A stretch of 64,000 nt of DNA from JAFCUW01 sp049898325 (GCF_049898325.1 NZ_JAFCXL010000004.1:186001-250000); one strand, 5' to 3'; positions 30,673 to 40,154 are shown, numbered from the stretch's first letter. Notes: a model not told the origin generated them from the letters alone. A program made the numbers and translations.

Positions 30673-31707
30673 TCAGATATGACGCACGGGCGGCATCTGC
30701 CCGTTGTGGGCGGGCGTGCTCTGGTAGCCCTGCAGGATGTCAATGTAATTGGCGCGCTGGTACTCCTCGGGACGGGCGCAGTTGCCCTGGGCGAGCAGCC
30801 CGCGCATGCGCGTCAGGTCGTCCATGTCGCGCTGCGCCAGCCACTGCTTGAGGCCATCGACGAGGGTGCGCATGTGGCCCACGCCGTGTTCGAGCAGGGC
30901 CGAGGTGGTCATGACGACATCGGCGCCGGCCAGCAGGTACTGGACGACGTCGTCGGCGCTGTGCACGCCCGTGCTGGCGGCCAGCGAGGCGTTGATGCGC
31001 CCGTGCAGGATGGCGATCCACAACAGCGGCAGGCGCATCTCGGACGGGTGGCTCAGCTCGAGCTGCTTGCGGATTTTCAGGCGCACGGTGTCGATGTCGG
31101 GCTGGTAGAAACGGTTGAACAGCACCAGCGCATCGGCGCCGGCGCCGGCCAGTTCGATGGCGAAGTGGCCCGGCGCGCTGAAGTAGGGGCTGAGCTTGAC
31201 GGCGAGCGGGATGCGCACGCGCTGGCGCACGGCGGCGACGATGTCGAGGTAGCGCTGCTCGACGGCGCGGCCGTCCAGCGACAGGTCGGCGGCGACAAAA
31301 TACATGTTCAATTCGAGCGCGGCGGCGCCGGCGTCCTCGAGCTGGCGCGCGTAATTGACCCAGCTTCCCACGCTGGCGCCGTTCAGGCTGGCGATCACGG
31401 GAATGGCCAGCTGGCGGCTGGCGTCGCGCACCAGGTCGATGTATTGCACCGCCTGCAGCTGATGGCGGGCCGGCGCCGGCAGGTAGCTGGCCGCCTCGGG
31501 CGAGTTGTGGGCGCCGGCGCCGCTCAACGCTTCATCGCGGCGCGCCTGCGCTTCGAGCTGCTCGGCGAACAGCGAGGGCAGCACCACCGCGCCGGCGCCG
31601 GCGTCCTGCAGGGCCAGCAGCTTGGGGAGTTCGGAGGTCAGCGGCGAGGCCGAGGCCACCAGCGGTGAGTGCAATAGCAGGCCCATGTAGGGGGTCGTCA
31701 GGTTCAT
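30673..31707 (-). CDS. Dihydroorotate-dehydrogenase-like flavoprotein
   Basis: A 344-residue TIM-barrel FMN protein of the PyrD superfamily (MNLTTPYMGLLLHSPLVASASPLT; VIASLNGASVGSWVNYARQLEDAGAAALELNMYF; LAVKLSPYF; GVHSADDVVQYLLAGADVVMTTSALLEHG). It is a paralogue of true pyrimidine enzymes and is known from NifJ-linked clusters, where its substrate is unclear. Its ribosome site AGGAG sits inside the last codons of the pyruvate oxidoreductase gene, so the two are probably coupled. Confidence 0.88.
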   Translation of the reverse strand: MNLTTPYMGLLLHSPLVASASPLTSELPKLLALQDAGAGAVVLPSLFAEQLEAQARRDEALSGAGAHNSPEAASYLPAPARHQLQAVQYIDLVRDASRQLAIPVIASLNGASVGSWVNYARQLEDAGAAALELNMYFVAADLSLDGRAVEQRYLDIVAAVRQRVRIPLAVKLSPYFSAPGHFAIELAGAGADALVLFNRFYQPDIDTVRLKIRKQLELSHPSEMRLPLLWIAILHGRINASLAASTGVHSADDVVQYLLAGADVVMTTSALLEHGVGHMRTLVDGLKQWLAQRDMDDLTRMRGLLAQGNCARPEEYQRANYIDILQGYQSTPAHNGQMPPVRHI

Positions 31708-31708
31708 G

Positions 31709-34700
31709 TCATGCTCCTTGAGGGCGGTGGCGCCCGGTGGTGTCGCTGGCCAGGTGTTCGTACTGGCGGTATTTGTCGGTCACGGCGCGCTGGGCGGCCG
31801 CCATCAGGGTGGCGGCGGCGCCCGGGTCGCGCCGCGCCAGCGCGGTGTAGCGCAGCTCGTTGCCGGCATAGGCGGCGAACGGCAGCGAGGGCCGTGGCGA
31901 GTCGAGGCGGAAGGGATTGCGGCCGGCCGCTCCCATGGGCGGACTGAAACGCAGCAGGGGCCAATAGCCGCAGGCGACGGCCAGGTCCTGCTGGTGCATG
32001 CCCTGGCGCATATCGATGCCGTGGGCGATGCAGTGGCTGTAGGCGAGGATGATCGACGGGCCGGAATAGGCCTCGGCCTCGCGAAACGCCTGCAAGGTCT
32101 GCTGCGCGTTGGCGCCCAGCGCCACCTGCGCCACGTACACGTTGCCGTACGCCATCATCTGCAGGGCCAGGTCCTTGCGCGCCGTGCGCTTGCCGGCGCT
32201 GGCAAACTTGGCCACCGCGCCCAGCGGGGTCGCCTTCGAGGCCTGGCCGCCCGTGTTCGAATACACCTCGGTGTCGAGCACCAGCACATTGACGTCGCGC
32301 CCGCTGGCGAGCACGTGGTCGAGTCCACCGGAGTCGATGTCATAGGCCCAGCCGTCGCCGCCGACCAGCCAGATACTGCGCCGCACCAGGTGGTCGACCA
32401 CGGAGAGCAGGTCGCGTGCGGCGTCGAGGTCGAGGGCGGCGAGCGCCGTTTTCAGCTGCGCCACCCGGTCGCGCTGGGCACGGATGGCCGATTCCTCGGT
32501 CTGGTCGGCCGCCAGGATGGCCTGCGCCAGCGGCGCGCCCACCGCTGGCGCCAGCGCCGCGAGCAGGGAACGGGCCAGCGCCAGTTGCTGGTCGGCGGCC
32601 AGGCGAAAGCCCAGGCCGAATTCGGCATTGTCCTCGAACAGGGAATTGGACCAGGCCGGGCCGCGCCCCTCGCTGTTTTTCGACCACGGCGTGACGGGCA
32701 GATTGCCGCCGTAGATCGACGAGCAGCCGGTGGCGTTGGCGATCATGGCGCGGTCGCCGAACAATTGCGACAGCAGCTTGAGGTAGGGCGTCTCGCCGCA
32801 GCCGGCGCAGGCGCCGGAAAATTCGAAGGTCGGCTCGAGAAACTGCACGCCGCTGATGCTGGCAAAATTGACCCGTGCCCGGTCGTTCACGGGCAGGCCC
32901 TCGAAAAAACCGATGGCCAGCCGCTCGGCCGCCAGCAGCGGCGCCTTCTCGTGCAGATTGAGCGCCTTCAGGTCGGGCACCAGCACGCTGTCGGCGGGGC
33001 AGGCTTCGATGCACAGGCCGCAGCCGGTGCAGTCTTCCACGTACAGCTGCAAGGTGAAATGGGTGTGCGGAAAGCCGCGCGCGTTGACGGGCGCCGACTT
33101 GAAGGCGGGCGGGGCGCCGCCCAGCCGGTCCTCGTGGTAGTAGCGCGAGCGGATCACGCTGTGCGGGCACACCACGCTGCACTGGCCGCACTGGATGCAC
33201 AGGCCCGGCTCCCAGACGGGCACGAAGTCGGAGATATTGCGCTTTTCGAACATGCTGGTGGCGCTGGGATAGCTGCCGTCGACGGGCATCGCGCTCACCG
33301 GCAGCAGGTCGCCGCGGCCTTCGAGGGCGATGGCGATGAACTTGCGCACGAACGGCGGCGCGCTGGCCGGCACCACGGCCGTCATGGCCAGTTCGCCGCT
33401 GACGGCGTCCGGCACCGCCACCGCGTGCAGGCGCGCCAGTGCGCCGTCGACGGCGGCGAAATTGGCTTGCACCACGGCCGTGCCCTTGCTGGCGTAGCTG
33501 TGCGCAATCGAGGCCTTGATGCGTTCGATCGCCTGTTCGCGCGGCAGCACACCGCACAGGGCAAAAAAGCAGGTCTGCAAGATGGTGTTGGTCAGGCCCG
33601 CCAGCCCCGCTTCGCGGGCGGCGCTGGAGGCGTCGATCACGTGCAGGCGCAATTGCTTGTCGAGGATCTGCCGCTGCACGGGGCGCGGCAAGTGCATCCA
33701 CACGTCCTGCGGCCCGTAGACGGTATTGAGCAGGAAGATGGCGCCGGGGGCGGCGATCGACAGCAGGTCCTGGCGCAGCAGGAAGTGAAACTGGTGGCAG
33801 GCGACGAAGTCGGCGCGCTCGACCAGGTAGGGCGCGTGGATGGGCGCCGCGCCGAAGCGCAGGTGCGAGACCGTGCGCGCGCCCGACTTGTGCGAATCGT
33901 AGACAAAATACGCCTGGGCGTTGCGGCCGGCGTCCTCGCCGAGGATTTTTGCGCTGTTCTTGTTGGCGCCCACGGTGCCGTCCGCGCCCAGGCCGTAGAA
34001 CACGGCGTCGACCTGGTCGCCCACGCGGGCGAGGTGGAACGTTGGGTCCCACGCCAGGCTGCTGTGCGAGACGTCGTCGTCGATGCCGATGGTGTAGCTG
34101 TTCTTCGGCTGCGCCGCCCTGAGTTCATCGAACACGGCCCTGGCCATGGCGGGACTGAAGTTCTTCGAGCCCAGGCCGTAGCGCCCGCCCGTCACGCGCG
34201 GCATCGCCGTGCGTGCGCCGTTGGCCACCGCCTGCGCCAGCGCGGCGAGCACGTCGAGGTAGAGCGGCTCGCCCGCCGCGCCCGGCTCCTTGGCCTGCTC
34301 GAGCACCGTCAGGCGCGTGCACGAGGCGGGCAGGGCGGCGACCAGGTGGGCCGCCGAAAATGGCCGGAACAGGCGCACCTGCAGCACCCCCACCGCTTCG
34401 CCGGCACTGTTGAGTAGTGCCGCGACGGCGCGGGCGGTTTCCGCCCCCGAGCCCATCAGCACGATCACGCGGGTGGCGTCGGCCGCGCCGCTGTAGTCGA
34501 ACAAATGGTACTGGCGCCCCGTCAGGGTGGCGAAGCGGTCCATCGCGTCCTGCACGATGGCCGGCAGCGCCTGGTAGTACGGGTTCACGCTCTCGCGCGC
34601 CTGGAAAAACGTGTCGGGATTGTGCGCGGTGCCGCGGATGAAGGGCGCCTCGGGGCTCAGTGCGCGGGCGCGGTGGGCGCGCACCAGGGTGTCGTCGATC

Positions 34701-35278
34701 ATGGCGCGAATGATCTCGTCGGCCACCAGGTCGATGGTATTGAGTTCGTGCGAGGTGCGAAAGCCGTCGAAGAAATGCAGGAATGGCACGCGGCCGCGCA
34801 GGGTGGCCGCCTGGGCGATCAGGGCGCTGTCATGCGCCTCCTGCACCGAGGCCGAGGACAGCATGGCAAAGCCGCTGCCGCGCACCGCCATCACATCCGT
34901 GTGGTCGCCAAAGATCGACAGCGCCTGGGTGGCGACGGCGCGGGCGGCGACGTGAAAGACGGTACAGCTCAGTTCGCCGGCGATCTTGAACATATTCGGC
35001 AGCATCAGCAGCAGGCCCTGCGAGGAGGTGAAGGTGGTGGTCATGGCGCCGCCCTGCAAGGCGCCATGGACGGCGCCGGCGGCGCCCCCTTCGCTCTGCA
35101 TTTCCTGGATCACGGGGACGTTGCCCCAGATATTGGTGTGCCCGTCCGCCGCCCATTCGTCGGCCAGTTCGGCCATGGTGGACGAGGGGGTGATCGGGTA
35201 GATCGCGCACACTTCGTTGACGCGGTAGGCGATGTGGGCGACGGCGCCATTGCCGTCGAGGGTGATGCGACCGCTCAT
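31709..35278 (-). CDS. nifJ: Pyruvate:ferredoxin (flavodoxin) oxidoreductase
   Basis: A 1189-residue single-chain enzyme that oxidises pyruvate with CoA to acetyl-CoA and CO2, passing electrons to ferredoxin or flavodoxin. Domains in order: N-terminal PFOR domain (ITLDGNGAVAHIAYRVNEVCAIYPITPS), gamma-type domain (GADGTVGANKNSAKILGE), two 4Fe-4S clusters near residues 693 (CIQCGQCSVVCP) and 751 (CTGCGLCIEACP), the thiamine-diphosphate domain (GCGETPY; GGDGWAYDIDSGGLDHVLASG near 975) with the proximal cluster, and VYSNTGGQASKATPLG. Length is normal. It overlaps the upstream oxidoreductase by ATGA. The enzyme is oxygen-sensitive in most hosts, so it marks low-oxygen metabolism. Confidence 0.95.
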   Translation of the reverse strand: MSGRITLDGNGAVAHIAYRVNEVCAIYPITPSSTMAELADEWAADGHTNIWGNVPVIQEMQSEGGAAGAVHGALQGGAMTTTFTSSQGLLLMLPNMFKIAGELSCTVFHVAARAVATQALSIFGDHTDVMAVRGSGFAMLSSASVQEAHDSALIAQAATLRGRVPFLHFFDGFRTSHELNTIDLVADEIIRAMIDDTLVRAHRARALSPEAPFIRGTAHNPDTFFQARESVNPYYQALPAIVQDAMDRFATLTGRQYHLFDYSGAADATRVIVLMGSGAETARAVAALLNSAGEAVGVLQVRLFRPFSAAHLVAALPASCTRLTVLEQAKEPGAAGEPLYLDVLAALAQAVANGARTAMPRVTGGRYGLGSKNFSPAMARAVFDELRAAQPKNSYTIGIDDDVSHSSLAWDPTFHLARVGDQVDAVFYGLGADGTVGANKNSAKILGEDAGRNAQAYFVYDSHKSGARTVSHLRFGAAPIHAPYLVERADFVACHQFHFLLRQDLLSIAAPGAIFLLNTVYGPQDVWMHLPRPVQRQILDKQLRLHVIDASSAAREAGLAGLTNTILQTCFFALCGVLPREQAIERIKASIAHSYASKGTAVVQANFAAVDGALARLHAVAVPDAVSGELAMTAVVPASAPPFVRKFIAIALEGRGDLLPVSAMPVDGSYPSATSMFEKRNISDFVPVWEPGLCIQCGQCSVVCPHSVIRSRYYHEDRLGGAPPAFKSAPVNARGFPHTHFTLQLYVEDCTGCGLCIEACPADSVLVPDLKALNLHEKAPLLAAERLAIGFFEGLPVNDRARVNFASISGVQFLEPTFEFSGACAGCGETPYLKLLSQLFGDRAMIANATGCSSIYGGNLPVTPWSKNSEGRGPAWSNSLFEDNAEFGLGFRLAADQQLALARSLLAALAPAVGAPLAQAILAADQTEESAIRAQRDRVAQLKTALAALDLDAARDLLSVVDHLVRRSIWLVGGDGWAYDIDSGGLDHVLASGRDVNVLVLDTEVYSNTGGQASKATPLGAVAKFASAGKRTARKDLALQMMAYGNVYVAQVALGANAQQTLQAFREAEAYSGPSIILAYSHCIAHGIDMRQGMHQQDLAVACGYWPLLRFSPPMGAAGRNPFRLDSPRPSLPFAAYAGNELRYTALARRDPGAAATLMAAAQRAVTDKYRQYEHLASDTTGRHRPQGA

Positions 35279-36921
35279 GCCGCCACCTGCGTGGCGGCTG
35301 TTTCGGCGATCATCTGCATCGCGTGGCACGGACACTGATCGACGCACACGGCGCAGCCGGTACAGGCCGACAGCAGCACCTCGTAGCCGAGACCGGGGCC
35401 GCGCTTGACGATGGCCTGCTCGGGGCAGGCGGCGTAGCAGTTGTCGCATTCGAAGCAGTTCCCGCACGAGAAACAGCGCTGGGCCTCGCGGCGGGCGGCG
35501 GATTCGTCGAGCCCGCTGGTGACTTCGTCGAAGCCGCCCACGCGGGCCGCCGGCGCCAGTTCGGCCTGCTGCGCGCGCGCGCCATCGGCGTAGATCGGCA
35601 GGTGCAGCATGGCGAAGGTGGCGAGCGCGAGGTCCACCTCGGGCAGCACGGCGCGGCCATCGAGCCAGGCGTCGATGTGGGCGGCGGCGCGGCGGCCGTG
35701 GCCGGTGGCGTTGGTCACACTGTGCTGGCCCGGCACCAGGTCGCCGCCGGCGAACACCCCGGGCGCGCCCGTCATCAGGGTGGCGTCGACCGCCACCGCG
35801 CCACCGGGCAGGAAGACGATGCCGTCGAGCGCGTGCAGAAAGCCGCTGTCGGCCTGCTGGCCCAGCGCCAGCACGACGGCGTCGGCGGCCAGCGTTTCGA
35901 ACTGGCCCGTCGGCTGCGGCGTGCCGTCGGCGTCGAGCGCCATCAACTCGAGCTGCAGTGCGCCCGGCCCGACCTGGCGGATGCTGCTGAGCCACTTGAT
36001 GGTCACCCCTTCGTCCTGCGCTTCCTGCGCCTCGAAGGCGTGCGCTTCCATGTGCGCGCGGTCGCTGATGAAGACGATCACGGCTTCCTCGGCGCCCAGC
36101 CGGCGCGCGGTGCGGGCCGCGTCCATCGCCGTGTTACCGGCGCCCACCACGGCGACGCGCCGGCCCAGCTTGACGGCGCTGCCGTCGGCGGCCGCGTGCA
36201 GCAGTTTTACCGCCGTCAGCATGCGCCCGGCGTCGCGGCCGGGGATCTCGATGCGCTTGCCCAGCTGGGCGCCGATGGCGAGGAAGACGGCGTCGAACTG
36301 GCCGTCGCGGCGCGCCGCGGCCACGTCGGTGACGGCGCAGTCCAGCGTCAAGGTGACGCCCAGCGCGACGATGCGGGCGATTTCGCGCGCGAGGACGACG
36401 CGCGGCAGGCGGTAGGCGGGAATACCGTAGTGCAGCATGCCGCCCGCCGCGGCCGACCCCTCGCGGATCTCGACGGCGTGGCCGCGCCGGCGCAGGTGCC
36501 AGGCGGCCGACAGGCCGGCCGGGCCCGCGCCGATCACCAGCACCCGCTTGCCCGTCGCCGGCGGCACGGCGATGGTCCAGCCCTGTTCGAGCGCCATGTC
36601 GCCCAGCAGGCGCTCGACGGCGTGGATGCTGACGGCGCTGTCAAGCGCGCCCCGGTTGCAGGCGCTCTCGCACGGGTGATAACAGACCCGCCCGTGCACG
36701 CCGGGCAGGGGATTGGCCTCGACCAGCTTGTGCCAGGCCCGTTCGAACTTGCCTGCCCGGGCCAGCGCCAGCCAGGCCTGGATGTCTTCGCCGGCCGGAC
36801 AGGCTTGCTGGCACGGCGCCGTCAGATTGGCGTACAGGGGCCGCGCGCTGCGGCGCGGGCCGGCGCCGGCGTGGCGCAAGGGGTCGAGGCGGGCGGTGAG
36901 GTCGTGAAATGGGGCGGGCAT
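35275..36921 (-). CDS. GltD-like NAD(P)H oxidoreductase with two extra 4Fe-4S clusters
   Basis: A 548-residue protein. The N-terminal Fe-S part (CQQACPAGEDIQAWL; VCYHPCESACNRG) and the FAD and NAD(P) Rossmann folds (VLVIGAGPAGLSAAWHL; VAVVGAGNTAMDAARTARRLG) match the glutamate-synthase small-subunit family. The C-terminal ferredoxin part carries CFSCGNCFECDNCYAACP near 482 and CTGCAVCVDQCP near 522. It probably shuttles electrons between NAD(P)H and the ferredoxin used by the co-encoded pyruvate oxidoreductase. The four-base overlap with nifJ supports a functional pair. Direction of flow is not readable from sequence. Confidence 0.9.
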   Translation of the reverse strand: MPAPFHDLTARLDPLRHAGAGPRRSARPLYANLTAPCQQACPAGEDIQAWLALARAGKFERAWHKLVEANPLPGVHGRVCYHPCESACNRGALDSAVSIHAVERLLGDMALEQGWTIAVPPATGKRVLVIGAGPAGLSAAWHLRRRGHAVEIREGSAAAGGMLHYGIPAYRLPRVVLAREIARIVALGVTLTLDCAVTDVAAARRDGQFDAVFLAIGAQLGKRIEIPGRDAGRMLTAVKLLHAAADGSAVKLGRRVAVVGAGNTAMDAARTARRLGAEEAVIVFISDRAHMEAHAFEAQEAQDEGVTIKWLSSIRQVGPGALQLELMALDADGTPQPTGQFETLAADAVVLALGQQADSGFLHALDGIVFLPGGAVAVDATLMTGAPGVFAGGDLVPGQHSVTNATGHGRRAAAHIDAWLDGRAVLPEVDLALATFAMLHLPIYADGARAQQAELAPAARVGGFDEVTSGLDESAARREAQRCFSCGNCFECDNCYAACPEQAIVKRGPGLGYEVLLSACTGCAVCVDQCPCHAMQMIAETAATQVAA

Positions 36922-36947
36922 GGGTCGCTTTCGGTGAACAATCAGGA

Positions 36948-38237
36948 TCAGGCGGGGACGGCGGCGGCGGCAGCAGGGAGGCGCACAGCGCTCCCGGTTT
37001 CCTTGAGAAACAGCGCCAGCACGATGGCCAGCGCAATGCCGGCCAGGCCCCACCCGCCCCAGTGGCGGAAGTCCTGCAGGTCGAGGGCGGCGCCGGCGGC
37101 GTCGTGCCCGAGCACCCAGCCGGCCACCGGCGCGGCCACGGCGCTGAGGGAAAACACCAGGAAGTTCATGGCGCCGGTGGCGCTGCCCTTGATGCCGTCG
37201 GGATTGACTTCCTTGATGATGGAATACGGGATCATGGCCGCGCCCGAGGCGAAGCCGAACAGCAGGCCGCCCAGGTAGGCCGGCATGAGCCCGACCGGCA
37301 GGAACAGGATGGCCGCCGCCAGCGCCAGCATCGCCACGGCGCTGGCAATGAGCACCGGCTTGCGGCGCCCCAGGCGATCGGCCAGGTAGCCCAGCAGGGG
37401 CGCGCCCACCACCCAGCCCAGCGGCACCATGGCGGCGCGGTTGACGGCGTCGGCGTGGGTGGCGCCATAACCGTCCTGCAGCATCGCCACGCCCCAGATC
37501 ATGTCGCCGATGGTGGTGGGCAGAAACAGCAGGCCCGCGCAGAAGCCGCACAGATACGACTGTGGATTCGACAGTACGATCTTGTAGGGCGCGAACATCT
37601 GCCCCAGCGTGCCGCGGCTGGCCGCTGCCTGCGCCGGTTCGGCCGGGGTGGCCAGCAGCGTGACCACGGCCAGCACGGCGGTGACGGCGCCGGCGGCCAG
37701 CCAGAAGTGCGGCCAGCTGATGGCGCCATGAATGAGCGGCGAGACGATGAACTGGCCACCGGCGCCGCCCAGCATGCCGAACATCTGGGTGGCGCCGACG
37801 GTGGTGGCGAGCAGCCGCGCGGGAAAGCCGCGCGTGGCCAGGTAGACGGCGCCGACGAAAGCGAAGGCGGCGCCGGCGCCCTGCAGCAGGCGGCCGGCCT
37901 GGGCGGCGCCCACGCTGCCCACGCCAAACAGGGCGGCGCCGATGGCCAGCAAAGCGATGCCAGCGGGGATCGACAGCCTGGCGCCGTAGCGGTCGAGCGC
38001 CGCGCCGGCGATGATGGAGAAGCCGGCGTAGGTGTAATAGTAGAGGCCGAGCAGTGAGCTCAAGCCCAGCGCGCCAAGCGCCCAGGCGCTGCGCAATTCG
38101 GGCAGCATGACGCCGGGCGCGGAGCGCAGCGCATACTGCAAGAAATAGAAGACCGCGCACAGCAGCCAGGCGCAGATGAACAAGGGATGGAAGCCATCGG
38201 CGCGGGCGCTTGGGCTGGGTGCGGCGCGCGATGGCAT
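36948..38237 (-). CDS. Major facilitator superfamily transporter
   Basis: A 429-residue transporter with 12 hydrophobic segments. MFS loop motifs are seen as ALDRYGARLSIPAG after helix 2 and GYLADRLGRRKPVL after helix 8. It leads the operon MFS - GltD-like - nifJ - DHOD-like - pta - dnaK. A nitrate/oxalate/sugar-phosphate-type anion or organic-acid carrier is possible, for example to move pyruvate, formate or acetate, but the substrate is not identifiable. AGGAGA precedes ATG 38237. Site e of the shared promoter element and a good -10 (TACTGT) precede it. Confidence 0.88.
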   Translation of the reverse strand: MPSRAAPSPSARADGFHPLFICAWLLCAVFYFLQYALRSAPGVMLPELRSAWALGALGLSSLLGLYYYTYAGFSIIAGAALDRYGARLSIPAGIALLAIGAALFGVGSVGAAQAGRLLQGAGAAFAFVGAVYLATRGFPARLLATTVGATQMFGMLGGAGGQFIVSPLIHGAISWPHFWLAAGAVTAVLAVVTLLATPAEPAQAAASRGTLGQMFAPYKIVLSNPQSYLCGFCAGLLFLPTTIGDMIWGVAMLQDGYGATHADAVNRAAMVPLGWVVGAPLLGYLADRLGRRKPVLIASAVAMLALAAAILFLPVGLMPAYLGGLLFGFASGAAMIPYSIIKEVNPDGIKGSATGAMNFLVFSLSAVAAPVAGWVLGHDAAGAALDLQDFRHWGGWGLAGIALAIVLALFLKETGSAVRLPAAAAAVPA

Positions 38238-38322
38238 GCTCGTTCTCCTGTGGCAGCGCCGCTGCGCGGGTGCGCGGCAGGCGCTGTCGATGCCCCACAG
38301 TAGCGGGGCGGCGCGAGAACAT

Positions 38323-38341
38323 CTGTGTGTCTGCGCGCTTT
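38323..38341 (-). promoter_or_regulatory. Shared regional promoter element, site e (nifJ operon)
   Basis: Towards the MFS gene it reads AAAGCGCGCAGACACACAG. A -10-like TACTGT (38297-38302) follows after exactly 20 bases, giving a leader of about 53 bases. This would be the main promoter of the six-gene pyruvate-fermentation operon. Confidence 0.75.
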
Positions 38342-38359
38342 GGCCCCCTGGCGCCGTGC

Positions 38360-39010
38360 TCAGGCCAGGCGCAGGTGGTCGATGACCTCGTGCACGCCGG
38401 GCGAGCTCCAGGCCGCATGGCAGGCCAGATTGTGTTCGGTCCAGTTCGCCACCAGCCCCGTCAGCGTCACGGTATCGCCGTTCACGCTGACGGCGATGCG
38501 GCTGGCGTCCTGGTGCGCGCGGCGCTTGAGCGAGGCTTCGATCTGGTCCTGGACGACGAGCGCGCTGACGTGCGGCTGGACCACGATCTGGTCGCTCACG
38601 CCCGTCACCCCCATCAGGTAGCGCACCGCCTGCACGGCGGCATGGCGCTGGTAGGCCCAGGCGAGCTTGCCGCTCAGGGTCACGTAACCGCCTTCCACCG
38701 TCACCTGCACCGCATGGTCAGGCACGGCGGTGGACCAGAGCAGGGTGTTTTCGACGGTGCGCGCGATGTCGACATCGTCGCGCCGGCTCGAGCCGGCCAG
38801 CCGCACCTCGAGGGCGACGGTGAGCGCGCGCACGCCGCTGACCTGGCGGGCGGCGTTCTCGGCATCCCATTTTTCGGCGAAGCTGGCCACCTCGCCGCTG
38901 AGGGTGACGATGCCCTCGTGGACTTGCACGCCGATGGCGGTGGCGTCGATGGCGGGGTCCCAGGCCAGTTCGGCCAGCACGTCCTGCTGTAGTGTGATAT
39001 CGGTTTTCAT
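38360..39010 (-). CDS. Three-BON-domain stress protein, second paralogue
   Basis: A 216-residue paralogue of the protein at 14621-15271, sharing its length, the MKTDI opening, three BON domains (IGVQVHEGIVTLSGEVASFAEKWDAE; VQVTVEGGYVTLSGKLAWAYQR; IAVSVNGDTVTLTGLVANWTE) and lack of a signal peptide. The two proteins look like products of an old duplication. It has its own promoter-element copy (site f) and lies between the MFS operon and a Crp-family regulator, all transcribed leftward. Confidence 0.9.
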   Translation of the reverse strand: MKTDITLQQDVLAELAWDPAIDATAIGVQVHEGIVTLSGEVASFAEKWDAENAARQVSGVRALTVALEVRLAGSSRRDDVDIARTVENTLLWSTAVPDHAVQVTVEGGYVTLSGKLAWAYQRHAAVQAVRYLMGVTGVSDQIVVQPHVSALVVQDQIEASLKRRAHQDASRIAVSVNGDTVTLTGLVANWTEHNLACHAAWSSPGVHEVIDHLRLA

Positions 39011-39066
39011 GGCGCTCTTTCGTGTCGTGGAGAGAGCTTGAGCCTGCCCTGTCGGGCGCGCGCCAT

Positions 39067-39085
39067 CAGTGTGTTAGCGCGCTTT
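39067..39085 (-). promoter_or_regulatory. Shared regional promoter element, site f (second BON gene)
   Basis: Towards the gene it reads AAAGCGCGCTAACACACTG. The hexamer 20 bases on is CAGGCT (39041-39046), which keeps only A2 and T6 of a -10, so the promoter may depend strongly on an activator. Confidence 0.68.
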
Positions 39086-39119
39086 CAGGGCGCAGTCGGG
39101 CCGCTGTCCGGCGCGCGCC

Positions 39120-39977
39120 TCAGACGAAGGTCAGCAGCGACTGACCCGCGTCGCCGTCGGCGCCCGCGCCGTCGGCACGGGGCAGGCGGCGCTCCGGTTC
39201 GGCGAAGTGGAAAGGGGGTAAGGCGCCGCTGGGGCGCCAGACGATGCCCAGCCCCGGCGTGGCCGTGGCCAGGTCCGGCAACAGCCGCGCGGTGGCATGG
39301 CGCACCACGTCATAGCATTCGCATACGTGCTCGGCCAGGCCGGCGCGGCTGAGCACCGTCACGTGGCCGCGGCGCCAGCGGATGATGCCCAGTTCCTGCA
39401 GCCAGCGGGCGGCGTCGGTGACGCCCTCGCGGCGCACGCCGATGATGGCGCCGATTTCCTCCTGCGTCGCCGCCAGCTCGTTCAACGAGGAGCGGTCCAG
39501 CATTTGCAGCAGGTAGCGGCACAGGCGCTGCTTGGTGCTGTGGTGGCTGTTGCAGGCGGCCAGTTGCGAAATCTGCGTCAGGCGCGCCTCGGTATAGCGC
39601 AACAGCAGGCGCAGCAAGGGGCCGCCCCGATAGAACTCCTCCATCAGGCGCGCCGCCGCCAGCCGGTAGGCGTAGCCGCCCGTCTGCACCACGGCCCGGC
39701 CGGCCGAGCGGCCGCCACCCATCAATAGCGACACCCCCAGCATGCCCTCGTTGCCGATGCGGGTAATCTCGGAGGTGCCGCCGTCCTCGAGCAGATAGTC
39801 GAGCGAGACGGTGGCGGTGATGGGGAAGTACACGGACGCCATCTTGCCGTCGGCCTGGTAGAGCACATCGCCGCGGTCGAGCGCGATCAGCTCGAAGTGG
39901 GCCGACAGGCGCTGGTAGGCGCTGCTGTCGCATTCGGCCAGCAGGCGGTTTTTACGGGGATGAAGTATGGTCAGCAT
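39120..39977 (-). CDS. Crp/Fnr-family transcription regulator, copy 1
   Basis: A 285-residue regulator: cyclic-nucleotide-binding-like beta barrel (about 20-130; DRGDVLYQADGKMASVYFPITATVSL), long dimer helix, and a winged helix-turn-helix (about 180-225; ATQEEIGAIIGVRREGVTDAARWLQELG). The four N-terminal Fe-S cysteines of Fnr are missing, so it should not sense oxygen as Fnr does. It shares with copy 2 an ordered set of residues (C-N-x-H-H-S-x3-Q-R-L-C and C-E-C-Y near the end) that may mark a ligand or redox site. A 40-residue C-terminal tail is unusual. Site g, a near-perfect palindrome, sits in its own promoter, suggesting autoregulation. Confidence 0.9.
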   Translation of the reverse strand: MLTILHPRKNRLLAECDSSAYQRLSAHFELIALDRGDVLYQADGKMASVYFPITATVSLDYLLEDGGTSEITRIGNEGMLGVSLLMGGGRSAGRAVVQTGGYAYRLAAARLMEEFYRGGPLLRLLLRYTEARLTQISQLAACNSHHSTKQRLCRYLLQMLDRSSLNELAATQEEIGAIIGVRREGVTDAARWLQELGIIRWRRGHVTVLSRAGLAEHVCECYDVVRHATARLLPDLATATPGLGIVWRPSGALPPFHFAEPERRLPRADGAGADGDAGQSLLTFV

Positions 39978-40048
39978 GGAAACGGGTCCTTGGTTAAGCG
40001 AACGGGGCATGCGCAAGCCTGCACCATGCGCCATTACCCTGGACAAGT

Positions 40049-40067
40049 CAGTGTGCTGGCACACATT
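40049..40067 (-). promoter_or_regulatory. Shared regional promoter element, site g (Crp copy 1); palindromic
   Basis: Towards the gene it reads AATGTGTGCCAGCACACTG, with GTGTGC and GCACAC as a true inverted repeat. A -10-like CATGGT (40023-40028) follows after 20 bases. This copy shows the dyad that the other sites keep only partly (GCGCGC in place of GTGTGC), which fits a dimeric Crp-type activator. Confidence 0.72.
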
Positions 40068-40154
40068 ATTGTGCTTCTGACAACTAAATAAAATGGCGGG
40101 CACGTGCGCCGCCGTGGTCTGTCGGCTAGCGCTTTGAAAGAAGAAGACACCAGC

